The position numbers were made by a program, and so were the translations under genes. The notes beneath the pieces were generated by a model, which searched no databases, was not told where the DNA came from, and saw nothing but the letters and a program-made list of their open reading frames with translations. A stretch of DNA of 64,000 bases from Telopea speciosissima. Taxonomy: Eukaryota > Streptophyta > Magnoliopsida > Proteales > Proteaceae. Below, piece after piece: positions 23,760 to 35,800 of the stretch. The first letter of the stretch is position 1, and each line of letters begins with the position of its first letter. The DNA is taken from positions 58,770,593 through 58,834,592 of the forward strand of contig NC_057923.1 of assembly GCF_018873765.1 (NCBI RefSeq), given 5' to 3'.

Positions 23760-24642
23760 AAGGGAAAAGATAGTGCTATGCAACAACAGAAGTATTCCAG
23801 TAAAAGCTAGACCTTAGAAGTCAAAGTCTTTCCTCTCATTCTTTAGACCATTGGTTACGATGAGTCAATGAGATTAGTGTTTAAAAGCTTGCGGATCGGT
23901 CCCAGCTGATTTTTAGCTGGACTCGATCTAGAATAGGTACGAAATGGTTTAAAACACCTTCACTCTAGTTTCCATGCGTGTCGTTTTATCTTCTCAAGTG
24001 TTGGGTATATGGTTGGATTTTTAAGTAAGGTGCATTGGCAGTGCACCGCACTTGAAAGGATAAAAATCTAAACTATATTGACAAGAATCGAGATTAACCT
24101 GGATTTATCAATAAATTCAATTATAGTTTGAAGTGACCTCATTGGCGAATATAGGAGACTTGAATCTCTTCTTTGATCAGTCAATGAATTCAATCATCTC
24201 ATCACAAAGGATAAGGTAACAATACACCAAAAGCTTGAGTTTTTTTTTCTTTTTAAATTGTATGTCTAAGTCTTTTATGAGTGCTTAGACACATTTCCAA
24301 TTGAGGTAGGCTTGGATTAGGAGAAGAAATACTTGGCAAGTTATACTTCCAACACACACACTCCACCACCACCACACATCAACGTTTAACAATTCATTCT
24401 AGACTTCACCTTACCAGCCATGTTGATGATATCTTTGACTGAGTCGACTAATCAACTCAGTCTAGCAATGAGAAAGTTAAGGGTGAGAAACCTATCATTT
24501 GTTGTCATGTGGCCCTGCCTCCCTGGAATAGTCAACTAGTCAACTCAGTCTTCCAATGGTATTTTGGAGGAAATTGCCTCTTTCTTTTCAGTTAAATCTT
24601 TAGACTAAATCAACAAGGCACCATGCAACTTGCAATAGAAGG

Positions 24643-24839
24643 CATTATTGGAAAAATTATCTCCTGGTATTCCCTGTCTAATCCAATTCCCTAGTGCTTG
24701 TAATAAGAGGGGGTGGACCCCACCTGGGCAGAGTGTTTGGGTAGGGGTGGAATGGTCATTGCGCCTCCCCCCTTGTTAGGGGCACTAGGGGAATTGGACT
24801 GGACAGGGAATTACAAGGGATAAAGATCCGACATTATTG
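24643..24839. mobile_element. foldback hAT-type MITE with exact 8-bp duplication CATTATTG
   Basis: Element 24651-24831 (181 bp). Arms pair over ~45 bases (ATTCCCTGTCTAATCCAATTC with GAATTGGACTGGACAGGGAAT-type sequence). Flanking CATTATTG at 24643-24650 and 24832-24839. Block A has the empty site GGCATTAATGTCTACAAGG at ~5491-5509. Confidence 0.85.
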
Positions 24840-25298
24840 TCTACAAAGATTCATTGTGCTTGTTTTTCCCCATCTCTTTCTAATTTTCAAAGTTGTTGAA
24901 TGGTTTTGCTTATTCTCTTCTCTTTAATTAAATTTTTAGACCAGATCCAAGGATATTTATTTTGACACAAAAATAAAGTAAAAATCTGAGCTATTAGATA
25001 GTTTTCTTACCCTAACCCCAAAGAGGAATGAATACCCATAAAATAAATCCCATCTTAGAAAATATGATCTCTTTTTTTTTTGGTGAAATAGAAAATATGA
25101 TCTCAAAGAGAAGAAAGAATACAATTAATTCATGCATCTTCGAAATGAAGCATGATGCATGTGTCTCCATGGCTACATGTCATACGTAAGAGTGGAGACA
25201 AAGAAAAAAGTGAAGGGGGAAAAAAAAAACCACTAGAAGGGGTTGATGGACCCATAAGGGTCCAGAACGAATGACTTTCCCTCGGAAATTTTCTTACA

Positions 25299-25885
25299 TC
25301 CTGGCCAGGGATGTAAATGGATAACTGAAATTCGAATCTGCATTCGTATCTATTTAGGGACATCCGTATTCGTTTAGAGATATTCAGAAAATAATCCGAA
25401 TACTCCTATTAAAATCCGTCCAAAAAAAAATCCGAATACTTAATAATAAAAAATTAAGTAAAGAATGATTTTGAGGGTTTTTGAAGATTCAACAGGTTCT
25501 AGAATATGATGAAAAAAGAATCATGATCTAAGAGATATGGATTGAGTGAATTATATCCGCTAGAGGGAGGAAGGTCCGGGTTATACGAGGCAGAGATGTA
25601 AACGGATGGTCGAAAATCCGAATCCGTTTAGAGATATATGTATTCGGCTAGGGAATATCCAGTTTCGATCACATCCGATCCGGATAGATCTAAGAGATAT
25701 GGATTGAGTGAATTATATCCGCTAGAGGGAGGAAGGTCCGGGTTATACGAGGCAGAGATGTAAACGGATGGTCGAAAATCCGAATCCGTTTAGAGATATA
25801 TGTATTTGGCTAGGGAATATCCAGTTTTGATCACATCCGATCCGTATCCGATCCAAATCCGATCCATTTACATCCCTTCCTGCCC
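25299..25885 (+). mobile_element. hAT-type MITE with 162-bp internal tandem duplication
   Basis: Element 25307-25877 with termini AGGGATGTAAATGGAT and ATCCATTTACATCCCT (perfect 16-base inverted repeat). Flanks TCCTGGCC (25299-25306) and TCCTGCCC (25878-25885) match at 7 of 8. A 162-bp unit occurs twice (25525-25686, 25687-25848). Block A shows the empty site near 5790-5800. Non-coding. Confidence 0.88.
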
Positions 25886-26211
25886 AGTTGGATTGATGCA
25901 TTGCCCTTGAGTGGTTGGGCTCGCTCCATGCCTCCTATCCACTTTAAGTGCATATCCCATTGTAGGTGATGCCCTCAACGGGCCTTGGAAATATTTGCTC
26001 GGTATTTTGGTTATTTGGGTCACCATTAATAACTAATCTGATTTGCAAGGATAATTCCACAAGAGAAGCAATTCTTTGTGTGCTCCTGATTATCAAGGGT
26101 GGTTAGTAGGTAGTGTTACATTTAAAATAAAACCATGCAGAATTGGTTTTCTGGACAAACTCATGGAGTGGATCAACATAGCCTTATCACAACTAAATGG
26201 GGTCAATTCAG

Positions 26212-26395
26212 GGGTGTCAAGTGGTGCTGGGTTTTCAGTGTGGTTCTAGCCCTTAGGATCAGAACTCGACCAATAAACTAATCGGTTCCAAACTTGAGAT
26301 CCATAACCATTACCTAATGGGTGGGTCAATTCCGATTCCTAAACGGTTCCAAGCAGTCCAAATTTAAAAAAAGAAATTCCCTAACACATGCTATA
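26212..26395. repeat. dispersed MITE-like repeat
   Basis: Shares words with 50735-50925 and 51290-51503 (GGTTCC/ACCGATTAGGAA, AATGGGTGGGTCAATTC, GGGGTGTCAA end against TTAGCACCC or TTGACACCC ends). It has the look of a decayed hAT-type MITE. Confidence 0.45.
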
Positions 26396-26604
26396 TATAT
26401 TTAATAATATCATAATATGACACTAATTTCAATCCCATGAGATGTACTTCACTTTTTTTTTCCAAATCACATAACTGGTCTATATTAAGTTAGTTAAGGA
26501 TACATTTGAAAATAAACTTATGAGGGTAAATGAGTGAAATCACATTAAGGTTGTGTTTCCATAATGCATTCCAAGTGGATTTCACATTATCGTGATAAAA
26601 ATAG

Positions 26605-27956
26605 TTGTTTTTAGGAAAAATTACATGCCCTCCCCTGTATTATAGCATAATTACATATTCTCCCTTGAACTTTTTCCAATTACATTCAGACCCCCTTTGA
26701 CTGACGGTGTTAACATGTTGTTAGTTATTGATTGGAAAAGACAATTTTACCCTTATACTAAAACATAAAAAATTGAATTACAATTCTACCCTGGTCTATG
26801 TAACATGACCCGTTTCCCTCCTCCTCTACATTGCTTTGGTTAGCGGTCAAGCCCCCACGGCAACACCAACTACCACACCGGCACCTCCAAGTACTCCGGT
26901 CGCACCAGTTTCATCACCACCCGCTGCTACAATCGAGTCGACCACGCCCAAAAACCCAGCCTCAGTAGCGACACCAACAACGGCACCATCGATAGTAGTT
27001 TCAACTCCGCCAGTGCAAGCTCCCAAGGCAGCTCCACCAACATCGACGGTTCCAATCCGTCCTTTTTCCATTCCCTTCACCCGCTTTTCCCATCTCTCAG
27101 TTGTTGTTCCTTATTGTTCTTCTTCATTTTGCTCTGAAAATGGTTTCAATCCACTGGATTCGAAAACAGGCAAAAGGGGATGGATCTGGGTTCCTTAAGC
27201 AAGAGAGAGATGGGCCTGCGGAAGATGATTGGAGGAGTTTAAAAATGGGCAGAACTGATGATTGGCAAAAACGATTCTTCTTCTTCTTCCTCCTCCTGCA
27301 ACCCAACACGCCCCTACCCCTCTGCAATCTGTTCCATATTAACTCCAATCGCTTCTGGGGAACTGTACCTCACAAGTTCGTCAACCTCAACTACAAGAAA
27401 ACCTGTATAATTAGATGTTAGGTTACTGAAACTGAAATGGTGGATTTAGGTGATTTTTTTTTTGTGGGGGTTTTTAGTGAATTTTGTTTCTAATGAAGTT
27501 CACCTAGTGAAACCTATTTTAAGTTAAATTTTATCAAATAGTAAAACTATGTATTCTGAAGAGGGTTTCAATGTCAATGCAGAGGTATGGTGACCCAGTA
27601 GTAGGTATCCTTTCTTCTCTAGCCGCAGTGCTTAATCCGGCAATGGAAGTGGGTTTCATCGCCGACGATATCAAGGTTCAGAAGTTGGGGATGAAATAAA
27701 AAAGGAAAGTGCCTCTATGTTTGTTTTTAATCAAAAGAGTAGAAGGGTTATCTCACAAGGACCCAAGGTTAGTTTGGGAATTATAAAAATATTATTAAGT
27801 CACAGTCACCATTTGATAGACGGACGCTAACGACATGGGTGTAATAGTATTGTTTGCAAATTAGAGGGAGTCAGAGTATAATTGAGAAAAATTCAGGGGA
27901 GGAATATATTAGGAGATAGTATAAAGAAGGGGCTTATAATTTTTTTCTAATTTTTA
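26605..27956. mobile_element. long-TIR Mutator-like element with a captured AGP-like fragment
   Basis: Element 26614-27947 (1334 bp). Ends GGAAAAATTACATGCCC and, on the other strand, GAAAAAAATTATAAGCCCC; it shares further terminal sequence with 20425-23470 (CTGACGGTGTTAAC, TTAGTTATTGRTTGGAAAAG). Flanks TTGTTTTTA and TAATTTTTA match at 7 of 9. No transposase. Confidence 0.78.
26818..27055 (+). pseudogene. captured fragment of an arabinogalactan-protein-like gene
   Basis: The frame through 26836 reads LLYIALVSGQAPTATPTT, then PAPPSTPVAPVSSPPAAT and TPPVQAPKAAPPTSTVPI. The end of a signal peptide followed by Gln-Ala-Pro and a Pro/Ala/Ser/Thr-rich body is the layout of classical AGPs. There is no initiating Met with a full signal peptide and no GPI-anchor C-terminus; after ~27055 the frame continues as unrelated sequence. 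The whole fragment lies inside a long-TIR element. Composition alone could mimic an AGP, so confidence is moderate. Confidence 0.55.
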
Positions 27957-27998
27957 TTTCTTGAGAATGCATTCCAACAATGCATACCAAACACAGCC

Positions 27999-28930
27999 AA
28001 TGATCCCCAGAACCCTCGTCTTGTGTCTCTCTCTCGGTCCATGTACTCCCTCTCCGCCAGTTTCTCGTTCCTTCTAGGCTTCTACACCATACGACGGCTG
28101 GAGTTGTTGGACTCTGCAACTGAGGCGGCGGCACTGCAGTACTGCAACCACACCTGTGAGTGAGTTCTTTGTTTCGATCTGCGATTCCCTGGCCCTTTTA
28201 TCAGTTCACTGTAACTCAATGGATAAAAAATGTCCCAGTGTAGTATATAGAGACCAATGTGATAATGAGGAGTTGAAAAGGTTTTCTTAGGGTTTCTATT
28301 GCTCGAAAGCTTCCGCTCCAGGTTTGTGGTTCTCTTCTCCCTTTTATGTCATTTTCCAATTGAGGAAATAATCGGCAACAGTAGCAGAACCGGCTTTTGT
28401 ACTGGCTTAGTGAATCGTTGGCACTAAATCAAATTGAGTCTCATGTGAGAGTTTAAAAAGAATACTCATTGATAATCCACAGTTCATACAGGTTTGAATT
28501 ATCCGTGAAACCCATTTTTGGTTCAATTGTAGGTTTCTAGATGAACATTTAGTAAGCTCCATTCATGTTTGTTGGGAGCTTTGTTATTTTCTTGAATTAT
28601 AATGGATGTTTAGATTCGAACCAGATAGTAGAAGTTATTGTCATCTTCGCCGATTGAAATTCTATCTGTTTAATTATTTGACCTGAAGCTCCAACCTGCT
28701 GATGTGAGAATTAATAATGTTTTGAGTCCTAATTTGTAGTCATCCTGCTCCCCTAGTAAGCTTGTCGGAGTAATCCCAATTTAGTAAAGTTTTCTAACCT
28801 TGTAAGCTTATTCTAGAATGATTTTGTAAGCCACTATCTCTGAAACTACTCTGTATTTTATATTGTATATTTGGGTATACCAAATTTATTTTATACTGTA
28901 ACTCTAATTTGTAAGCCACAAGTCTGTGAT
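27999..28930. other. possible gene 5' leader/intron region, no protein seen
   Basis: 28230-28330 contains TCTTAGGGTTTC- and CGAAAGCTTCCGCTCCAGG|TTTGTGG-like sequence that resembles a plant 5' leader and intron, on the same strand as the UTP5 exons. There are no WD40-type exons. A link to the gene at 32855 is only a guess. Confidence 0.3.
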
Positions 28931-29405
28931 GCAGTTCCAAGCATCCGCAAATAAAAGCAGCCCTAAGATTAAGACTTAGTTATTTTAGCCTTAGTTTATT
29001 TCTGTACTTAGTTTATTTTGTAAACTTCAAATTGAACCTGGTTCAACCTTGGTTCAATTTAAATAAATCATTCCTATTGTTTAGAGGTTAGCCTATTTCT
29101 ATTGGTCCTTAGAGGATCTTGTGTTAGGGTTTGGGCTTTTGGCCTTAATATAGTTAAGTAAATCGTGGGAGGCTCCCCACTATTGATGTTGTTAAAAATC
29201 TGTTTCAGTTTGCTGCCATTGTTGCTGCTGCTGTTAGCTCCTTTGTGAGTGTTCCTTGTGGATAATATCAAGAAGACCTTGTGAATCATATCAAGGTGGA
29301 AGGGATCGGTGGACTCCGATTGACTCCTTGCATCTGTTCAGATCGGGAGGTCTTGCTCAAGCTCATCTTCAAGCTGCCACTGAAGAACCTACAATCCAGT
29401 AAGTA
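28930..29405 (+). repeat. LTR-like repeat, copy 1
   Basis: Matches the reverse complement of 32105-32748 in several blocks: the AATTGAACC.GGTTCAA region, GTTTGCTGCCAT, AATATCAAG, GGTGGACTCCGA, GACTCCTTGCATCT and GATCGGGAGGTCTT. Ends were not resolved. Confidence 0.5.
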
Positions 29406-30779
29406 TTTATAATTTCTGCAATTACTTTTCCAGCTCTATTCCTCCATTAGAATCCATCCAACTTTCAATCACAACATCCCTAGGCCATCCCCTTCACTCG
29501 ATCCCAATTCCAGCCCCATCTAATTACTGAAACCCCAACTTCCTTCATCTCCCTTAAACCCTAAAGCCCTAAAATCCCACAGCTCATTCCCACCATCAGT
29601 TCCTGCCCATATTTGGTTCGAACCTTCCTCTCATCATTAGGGAAGCTCGATCTTAACCCCTAGCCTAAACTCTCACTCTAAACCCTAATTTCATCCTTTT
29701 TTTTCTATTTCCCAAAACTCAAAAACCTCACCTGAACCATTTCCAGCCATTAAAACCCACTTATACCTTGGCCGAGTGTTCACTCCTACCCTAGGAGAAC
29801 TCGATCCAAGCCCCTGCCCTTAATTCCTAGTCTAAACCCTAGATCTCATCATCCCCTTCTTTCCCAAAACCCAAAACCCGAAACCCGAATCTTCTAATTT
29901 TAAAAATCTCATTCAAACCTCACCAAATCTGGTTCTTTAGACTCCCCTAAACATGCTCTGCTTTACCCTATAAGATTCAACCCCAATATCCTAAGCCTAA
30001 CCCTTGAAATGACCCAACTTCCTCAAATCTGCCCCTCCAAACCAGCAGGTTTTATGATCCTGATTTACATGGCTCCTAGTAGATTTATCATCTATCTAGG
30101 ACTACATTAGTCTGTCTTTGAAATTGGATTCAGACTCTTTTACTAGTTCTGATCTAGTGCTCCTTGAATGCACATGTCTCAATGGAATCTTCTAATGTCC
30201 ATGAAGGTGTACTAGAAACTTCTAATACCCCCATAACTTGATCTAAACATTTGATAAAAAAAAAGTACTCAAATTTCAGTTTGAATCCAACACTTTTGAT
30301 CTAAAATAGAAGTTCTTGGATTATTTGAAACAATCTGATGTTACCAAATTTTCTGTAGGGGCCAAACTGATAAATTCAACTTACTTTATCTGCCCAACTA
30401 TTCTGCCCGGATCACTTGGTTAACCCAGATCCTTAGGATATTAATTGGGTAGATGTTTGCATCTCATAAGAGAGCTATATCTCTTAGTTCAGCTGGAAGA
30501 TCTCTTTCTCATGGAGGATGAGGTCAGCTGGTGAGTTGGCTGGTGGATGATTAGATAGCATATGAACTTGGGCCCTTAATAATGTAGGACTAGAACCAGA
30601 ATAGGTCTAGTCCCAGGCAGGATCAAATGGAAAATCCTCCAATATACAAGAAATCAAATGAGGGAACCAAAAGAACAATGGGAACTCAAATGAGGGAACA
30701 ATAACCTGTTGAAGTAACAAATAAAAACCCACAAATTTGTAACCTGTTGAAGCAACAATGTTCTTGATATGGTAATCTT
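29406..30779. other. putative retroelement interior, non-coding
   Basis: Contains many ACCCTAAAKCCCTA-like words (29540-29990) and no reading frames. Parts resemble the reverse complement of 31640-32100. Degenerate TAGGG-rich content is also seen at 31690-32020 on the other strand. Confidence 0.35.
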
Positions 30780-31100
30780 CAAGAAATCGATGTGACAATC
30801 AGTTGAAAGAAATCCCAGCAGCTTGTAGCACTCTTGAGATCGATTTGAACAAAATTAGGGTTTGGATTCAAGAACCGATGGAAGGGGATGGGGGAATGGA
30901 ATGGGCATCTCACCCTAGGCCTCTCACCTATCCTATCTCAGGATTTCAACACTGCATAAGCGACTTCTCTATTATTCAAATTCGTGTACAATGTTGGCCT
31001 CCTTTACAAACTTATATAGAAGACTTAAAAATAGACTTAGACACTAAAAAAGAAAGGCCTAACCCAATCCTTAACTAATAAGGTTTCCTAAATTGAGTAG
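30780..31100 (-). repeat. LTR-like repeat, copy 2 (partial)
   Basis: About 130 bases (30965-31085) are near-identical to 32330-32450, including ATTCGTGTACAATGYTGGCC and a CTTATATAGAAGACT segment. On the minus strand this places a TATATAAG box about 30 bases before a plausible transcript start. Confidence 0.5.
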
Positions 31101-32104
31101 GCAAGTGAAATAATGAAGAAAACATGAGGTCTTATTATTCTAATAAGGTTTCATTGGTGCACTTTGATAATTTTAATGTCAATAATCAGAATTTTGCAAT
31201 TTTTTATAAGTCATTCTTTGCAAGGATGCCCAAAAGTGAACACCTTAAAATCTTATTTTTCTAATGGTTGTTACTTTATATCTTGGGATAATTTATTTTC
31301 CTTTGTTTTTATTAATGGCATTAATGTTGTAGAGGTTGTTGAGTGAGACTGTTAGAGGTATGTTTCAAGCGATAATCTAGGATTACATTTTCATGAAAGA
31401 AATGCATTCAGAAGTGTTCGTGCAATTATATTGCGTAGAGTTATACTTGTATATCTTACCAAAAAAAAAGTTGTATTTGTGTAAAAGAATTAGGGAAATT
31501 ATAAGTAGCTAGTGCATATTGAAGGATATGTTGGACAGTTGGAGATATTTCCATTTTTCTTATGTATCATAGAAGAGAGCACTTAACATTGCTTTTACAT
31601 CTTTCTCTCTCTAATGTAGTCCTAGGTAGGAGTAATCCCACTAGGAACCAGGGTAATAGGATCTCTTAACAAGGCTGGCTGATTGGGACAGCTTAGGCTA
31701 ATTAGGGCAGAATTAGGGTTATGGTTAGGGTTTCGACTTAGGGTTTTATTTGGTAAAGATGTGTAGAATTTTATGAGTCTAATGGTATAAGTTGGATCAA
31801 ATTTGGTTGAGGTTGGAATTCTAGGGTTTTGGGTAGGATGCCTTATGAAAATGGACTGTTTGAAAGATCTAGGGTTTAGGGGCAGATTTTAGGAAAGAGG
31901 TTTATAGGGTATTAATGGGCAGGTCTAGGGGGTTATTTTGGTATAAAGAAGTTAGGGTTTGGGAAGGTTTTAAAATTCTGCAATTTAGGGCAGAATTGGA
32001 TTTAGGGTTTTAGGGTTCTAATGGATCTATGGATTAATGGAAGGGGTGATAATAGGAGTAGATGGAGCTTAGGTTAGAGGATTAGAAGAAGAAGGTTAAA
32101 TGCT
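31101..32104. other. spacer and retroelement-like DNA, no gene
   Basis: 31101-31620 is AT-rich and unrecognised. 31640-32100 has repeated TTAGGGTTT-type words and similarity, inverted, to 29500-30200. Confidence 0.35.
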
Positions 32105-32748
32105 GAATTAATAAACTACTTACTTGAAAGATTAAATCTTCAATGGTAGCAGCTTTGAAGAACTAGAAGAAAGACCTCCCGATCTACAAGATGCAAGGAG
32201 TCGATCGGAGTCCACCAATCCCTTCACCTTGATATTACCCACAAGGTAGCCTTGATATTACTCACAAGGTTCACTCAACAGAGCAGAGCAGCAGCTATGG
32301 CAGCAAACAAAAGCTTTTTCATTAATCAAATTCGTGTACAATGCTGGCCTCCCTTACAAACTTATATAGAAGACTCAAAAATAGACTTAGACACTAAAAA
32401 GGAATGGCCTAACCTTATCCCTAACCTATTAGGCAACTTAAACTGACTAGGAAACTCAAATAGACTCAAAATAGAGTCCTAATGACTTAAAACAACTTAA
32501 ACTACTTAAAATAAAGAAGATTCCCTAGTAGCCAATAGGATATAAGAACCTCTTAGCCAATAGGATCACTTCACTTAAATTAGACCAATTGAACCAATTG
32601 GATGCAACCAATTTAAACCGGTTCAATTAAAAACACAAAATAAAAACTAAGTATTGGGCTAATCCCGTATGCAACCTATATACCCCTATTTCAGGCCCAC
32701 TAAAGTGGCCTAATACATAGAAAACCCTTGGGAACAAAGGCCCAACAT
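32105..32748 (-). repeat. LTR-like repeat, copy 3
   Basis: On the minus strand it starts TGTTGGGCCTTTG at 32748, has a TATATAAG box at ~32362-32370, and continues into the sequence shared with 28930-29405. It ends just 107 bases before the first visible UTP5 exon. Confidence 0.55.
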
Positions 32749-32854
32749 ATATATATCCCAACCCTACACTTATTCCCAATGAAACAAGCCTTATTTGATG
32801 ATGAATCTGCATCACTCTCTCTCTCTCTCATCTTTTTGTTTATCTATACTGCAG

Positions 32855-35800
32855 AAAACTCTGTGATGGATCTCCAAAATCTGGAGCCAGCAACAACAGA
32901 TCCACCAATCCAGAAGAAAAAAGTGAGTAAGAAACGAGCAGCATATGATCCGGATCTTGCACCAGAGAACCTCACTGATCTTGGTATGGGGAACTTTGCA
33001 TGTTGGAGTTTGTTTCTTTTAGCGTTTTGTTACTGAATTTGGAGAGTGTGTGAAATATGTTTAAGGATCTTGCATCAGGATCACTGTTTTAGGAATAAGG
33101 ACCAAATTTAGAGACAAGTTAGTAACTCAAATAAAACTGTTCTGATTCAGCAGAAACTCAGGTCGATGTTTGAGTTCAGTGGGGATAATAGGTCAACAAA
33201 ATATCATCCAGATAAGATGGCTGGATCTCAAGTTAAGGCACTGTCCTACTATAATTAGGAAACTAAAATCCATAAAGAATAGCAGAAATCGATGCATTCA
33301 CGGTTCTGGTTTAGCAAAAATATGTTTTAGCTTCTAAATACCAGAATTTGAAGGAGCAGCGTAGAGCTAGGAAACTTGAAATCTGTTAGAAATCAAGGTT
33401 TACAAAACATAAACTAACCTAAGATTCAGGAAAACAGATGCGAAAATAGGGCAGTGTAAGATCAAACCTGATGTTCTATTTAAAAGCAACTTGAATCAGA
33501 ATTGATGGCAGAATAGAAATCGCAGTTTAAGTAACCAATAAATTCTGATCTGTAATTCAATGGAGAAAGAGAGAATAGAAATAAAGAAGAGATACCAATC
33601 AGGAATACCTGATTGCAGGCTTGGAATCCCACCAAAACTTCCAACTGGAATTACTAGTTCTTGCTATTGAATCCACAGCAGCAGCACTCAGAAGCCACTG
33701 AGCAAATTCTCTTCAATCCGCAAGAGTTTGGTCTGAAATCCACAGAACCAGAATTACTGGAAATTTGTTTTTGAGGCAGTAGCACCTTACATGTATTTAT
33801 AACCTCATGTTAAAAATGATTCAGACTTAATTTAGGAAAGGCCAATCCAATCCTGGACGGGCAGGAAAGAACCAATAAAAAAACTTACTCTAAAAATCTC
33901 TCCATCGATCAGCTTGATTGTAGAAGTCCTAAACTAACTAGGATTTGACAATTAAAGAAACTATACTTTAAACAAGACTGGATTTATAGAGTCCTAATCC
34001 AACCTAACTAAGAAAACTACTAAGAATCCAATCAGGACAAGACACACAAAAAAGAACTAACTGATCATAAAAAGTAACCGTGAACAGTAACCATTGGCTG
34101 TCATTCACAGTTAAATGGTTGTACAGTGGCTGCCATACTGACAAACGGGTTGTCATAGTCGGTTTTAAAAAGTTTTTTTCTTCTCTTTCTTCTGTTGACA
34201 TAGCTTAAATTCTGCATCAGTTTTACTTTCTAGTAAGATTTGGGCTTCAATGACCAGATACTATGGTCTTAAATATTATCTTAATTTCTAGTTCCCAAAA
34301 CAATCAAAAGGGTTCTGTTGTGTTAATATACATTGTAGTCCTTACCTAACAGCTTGAGATTTTGAGATAAGTGGTTATAACATGGTATCAGAGCTAGAAG
34401 GTCAGTTATTTGATCCCTGGTATGTGCGATGGGTTTTGTGTGTTGTGCCCCTTGGTACCACATGATGACACCATAGTTGTCAAGGCATCACCTAGGCAAC
34501 GCCTTGGCATCCATGTGCCTTGACAACTTAGATCCCTCGGTAGCCTAGGCAAGCGCCTTTTTGGTGTTGCCTTGTGTCCATGCCCCCTCCAATGCCTTGG
34601 GTTGCATAGACGCCGTGACAACTATGGATGGCACCACCACACTATGGTGTCATGTGCAAAGCCTTGGGGGGGGGGGATGTGTGGGGGTTGATGTTGTTTT
34701 GATATACATTGTTGTAGTCCTTACCTAGCTGCTCAAGCTTTTGGGATAGGTTGTTGTCAATATCGTTTGCACTTATGCACCCAAAGTAGGATTGGATGAA
34801 AGTTGTAAGCGTCAATTTTGAGAACACATGGATGATTTATTGCAGGGTTTTGGCCAAGATGAATCGATTATTATTGGAGTTGACCTGAACGGGCATGTTG
34901 GGTATGATTGTAGAGGATATGAAGGTGTTCATGCCGGTTATGGGGTTGGGGTGCAGAACGAGGAGGGGACCTCATTCCTAGACTTTGTGGTAGGTTATGA
35001 TCTTTCCATTGTGAACACTTTCTTTAAAAAAAGAGAGGAGCACTTAGTTACCTATAAAAGTGGGAATCATACCAGCCAAATAGATTTCTTCCTAACAAGA
35101 AGGGTAGACAAAATGGTGTGTAAGGACTGTAAGGTTATCCCTGGGGAGAGCCTAACCACCCAACATAGACTGGTGGTCCTAGATATGTGCCTCAGTGCAC
35201 AAAAGCATAGGAGGAGGGAACCTATGTACCCTAGGATAAGGTGGTAGAGACTAATATGGGAGACTCCCTAAGGAAATTTTATGATAATGTAGTCAAACAA
35301 GGAAAGGGGGACCTGGAAGGGGACACCAATGCGATGTGGAACGAGATGATGACTTGTATTAAGAGGGTTGCCAAAGATGTGCTAGGGGAAGCGAAAGGTA
35401 GTTGTCAGGCCCCTTGAGAGACTTGGTGGTGGAATGATGAAGTCTAAGCAGCCATTAAGACCAAGAATTATTGTTTTAAGACCTGGCAAAGGACTAAAAA
35501 AACAGAGGATAAAAAGAGGTGTAATGATGTCAAAAACGAAGCTAGGAAGATTGTGGGGATGGCTAGGGCGAAGAAATATGAGGATCTCTATATCAACTTA
35601 AACACAAAAGAAGGGGAAAATCTATTTATAAGAGAGCTAAGATGAGAGAAAGGAAGAGTAGAGATTTTGACCAGGTGAGATGTATCAAAGGTGATGATGG
35701 AAGAGTATTGGTAAGGAATGAGGACATTCTGAAGAAATGGGATGAATATATTTGTGATCTACTTAATGGAGATAGGCCGATTACAAACAACCTGGATGAA

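Larger units (their letters stand above)
23760..26210. repeat. segmental duplication block B (partner 4926-6110)
   Basis: Colinear with block A but longer because of two inserted MITEs (24651-24831 and 25307-25877). It ends with about 35 bases of RTE LINE 3' sequence (26173-26205), joining unrelated repeats. It represents old 5' flank of an LRR receptor gene copy; no gene is left in it. Confidence 0.8.
26545..27998. mobile_element. Tourist-like MITE split by a later insertion
   Basis: The left half (26548-26613) and right half (27957-27998) together make a MITE like 58699-58823: AGGTTGTGTTTCC at one end and ACCAAACACAGCC at the other, with GATAAAAATAGTTGTTTTTA in the middle. TTA precedes the left end. 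The element 26614-27947 sits in its centre. Confidence 0.75.

Noticed and set aside
29540-32020. CCCTAAA/TTTAGGG-like words resembling interstitial telomere repeats
   Set aside because: The words are scattered and irregular, not a tandem array; they fit a retroelement interior better.
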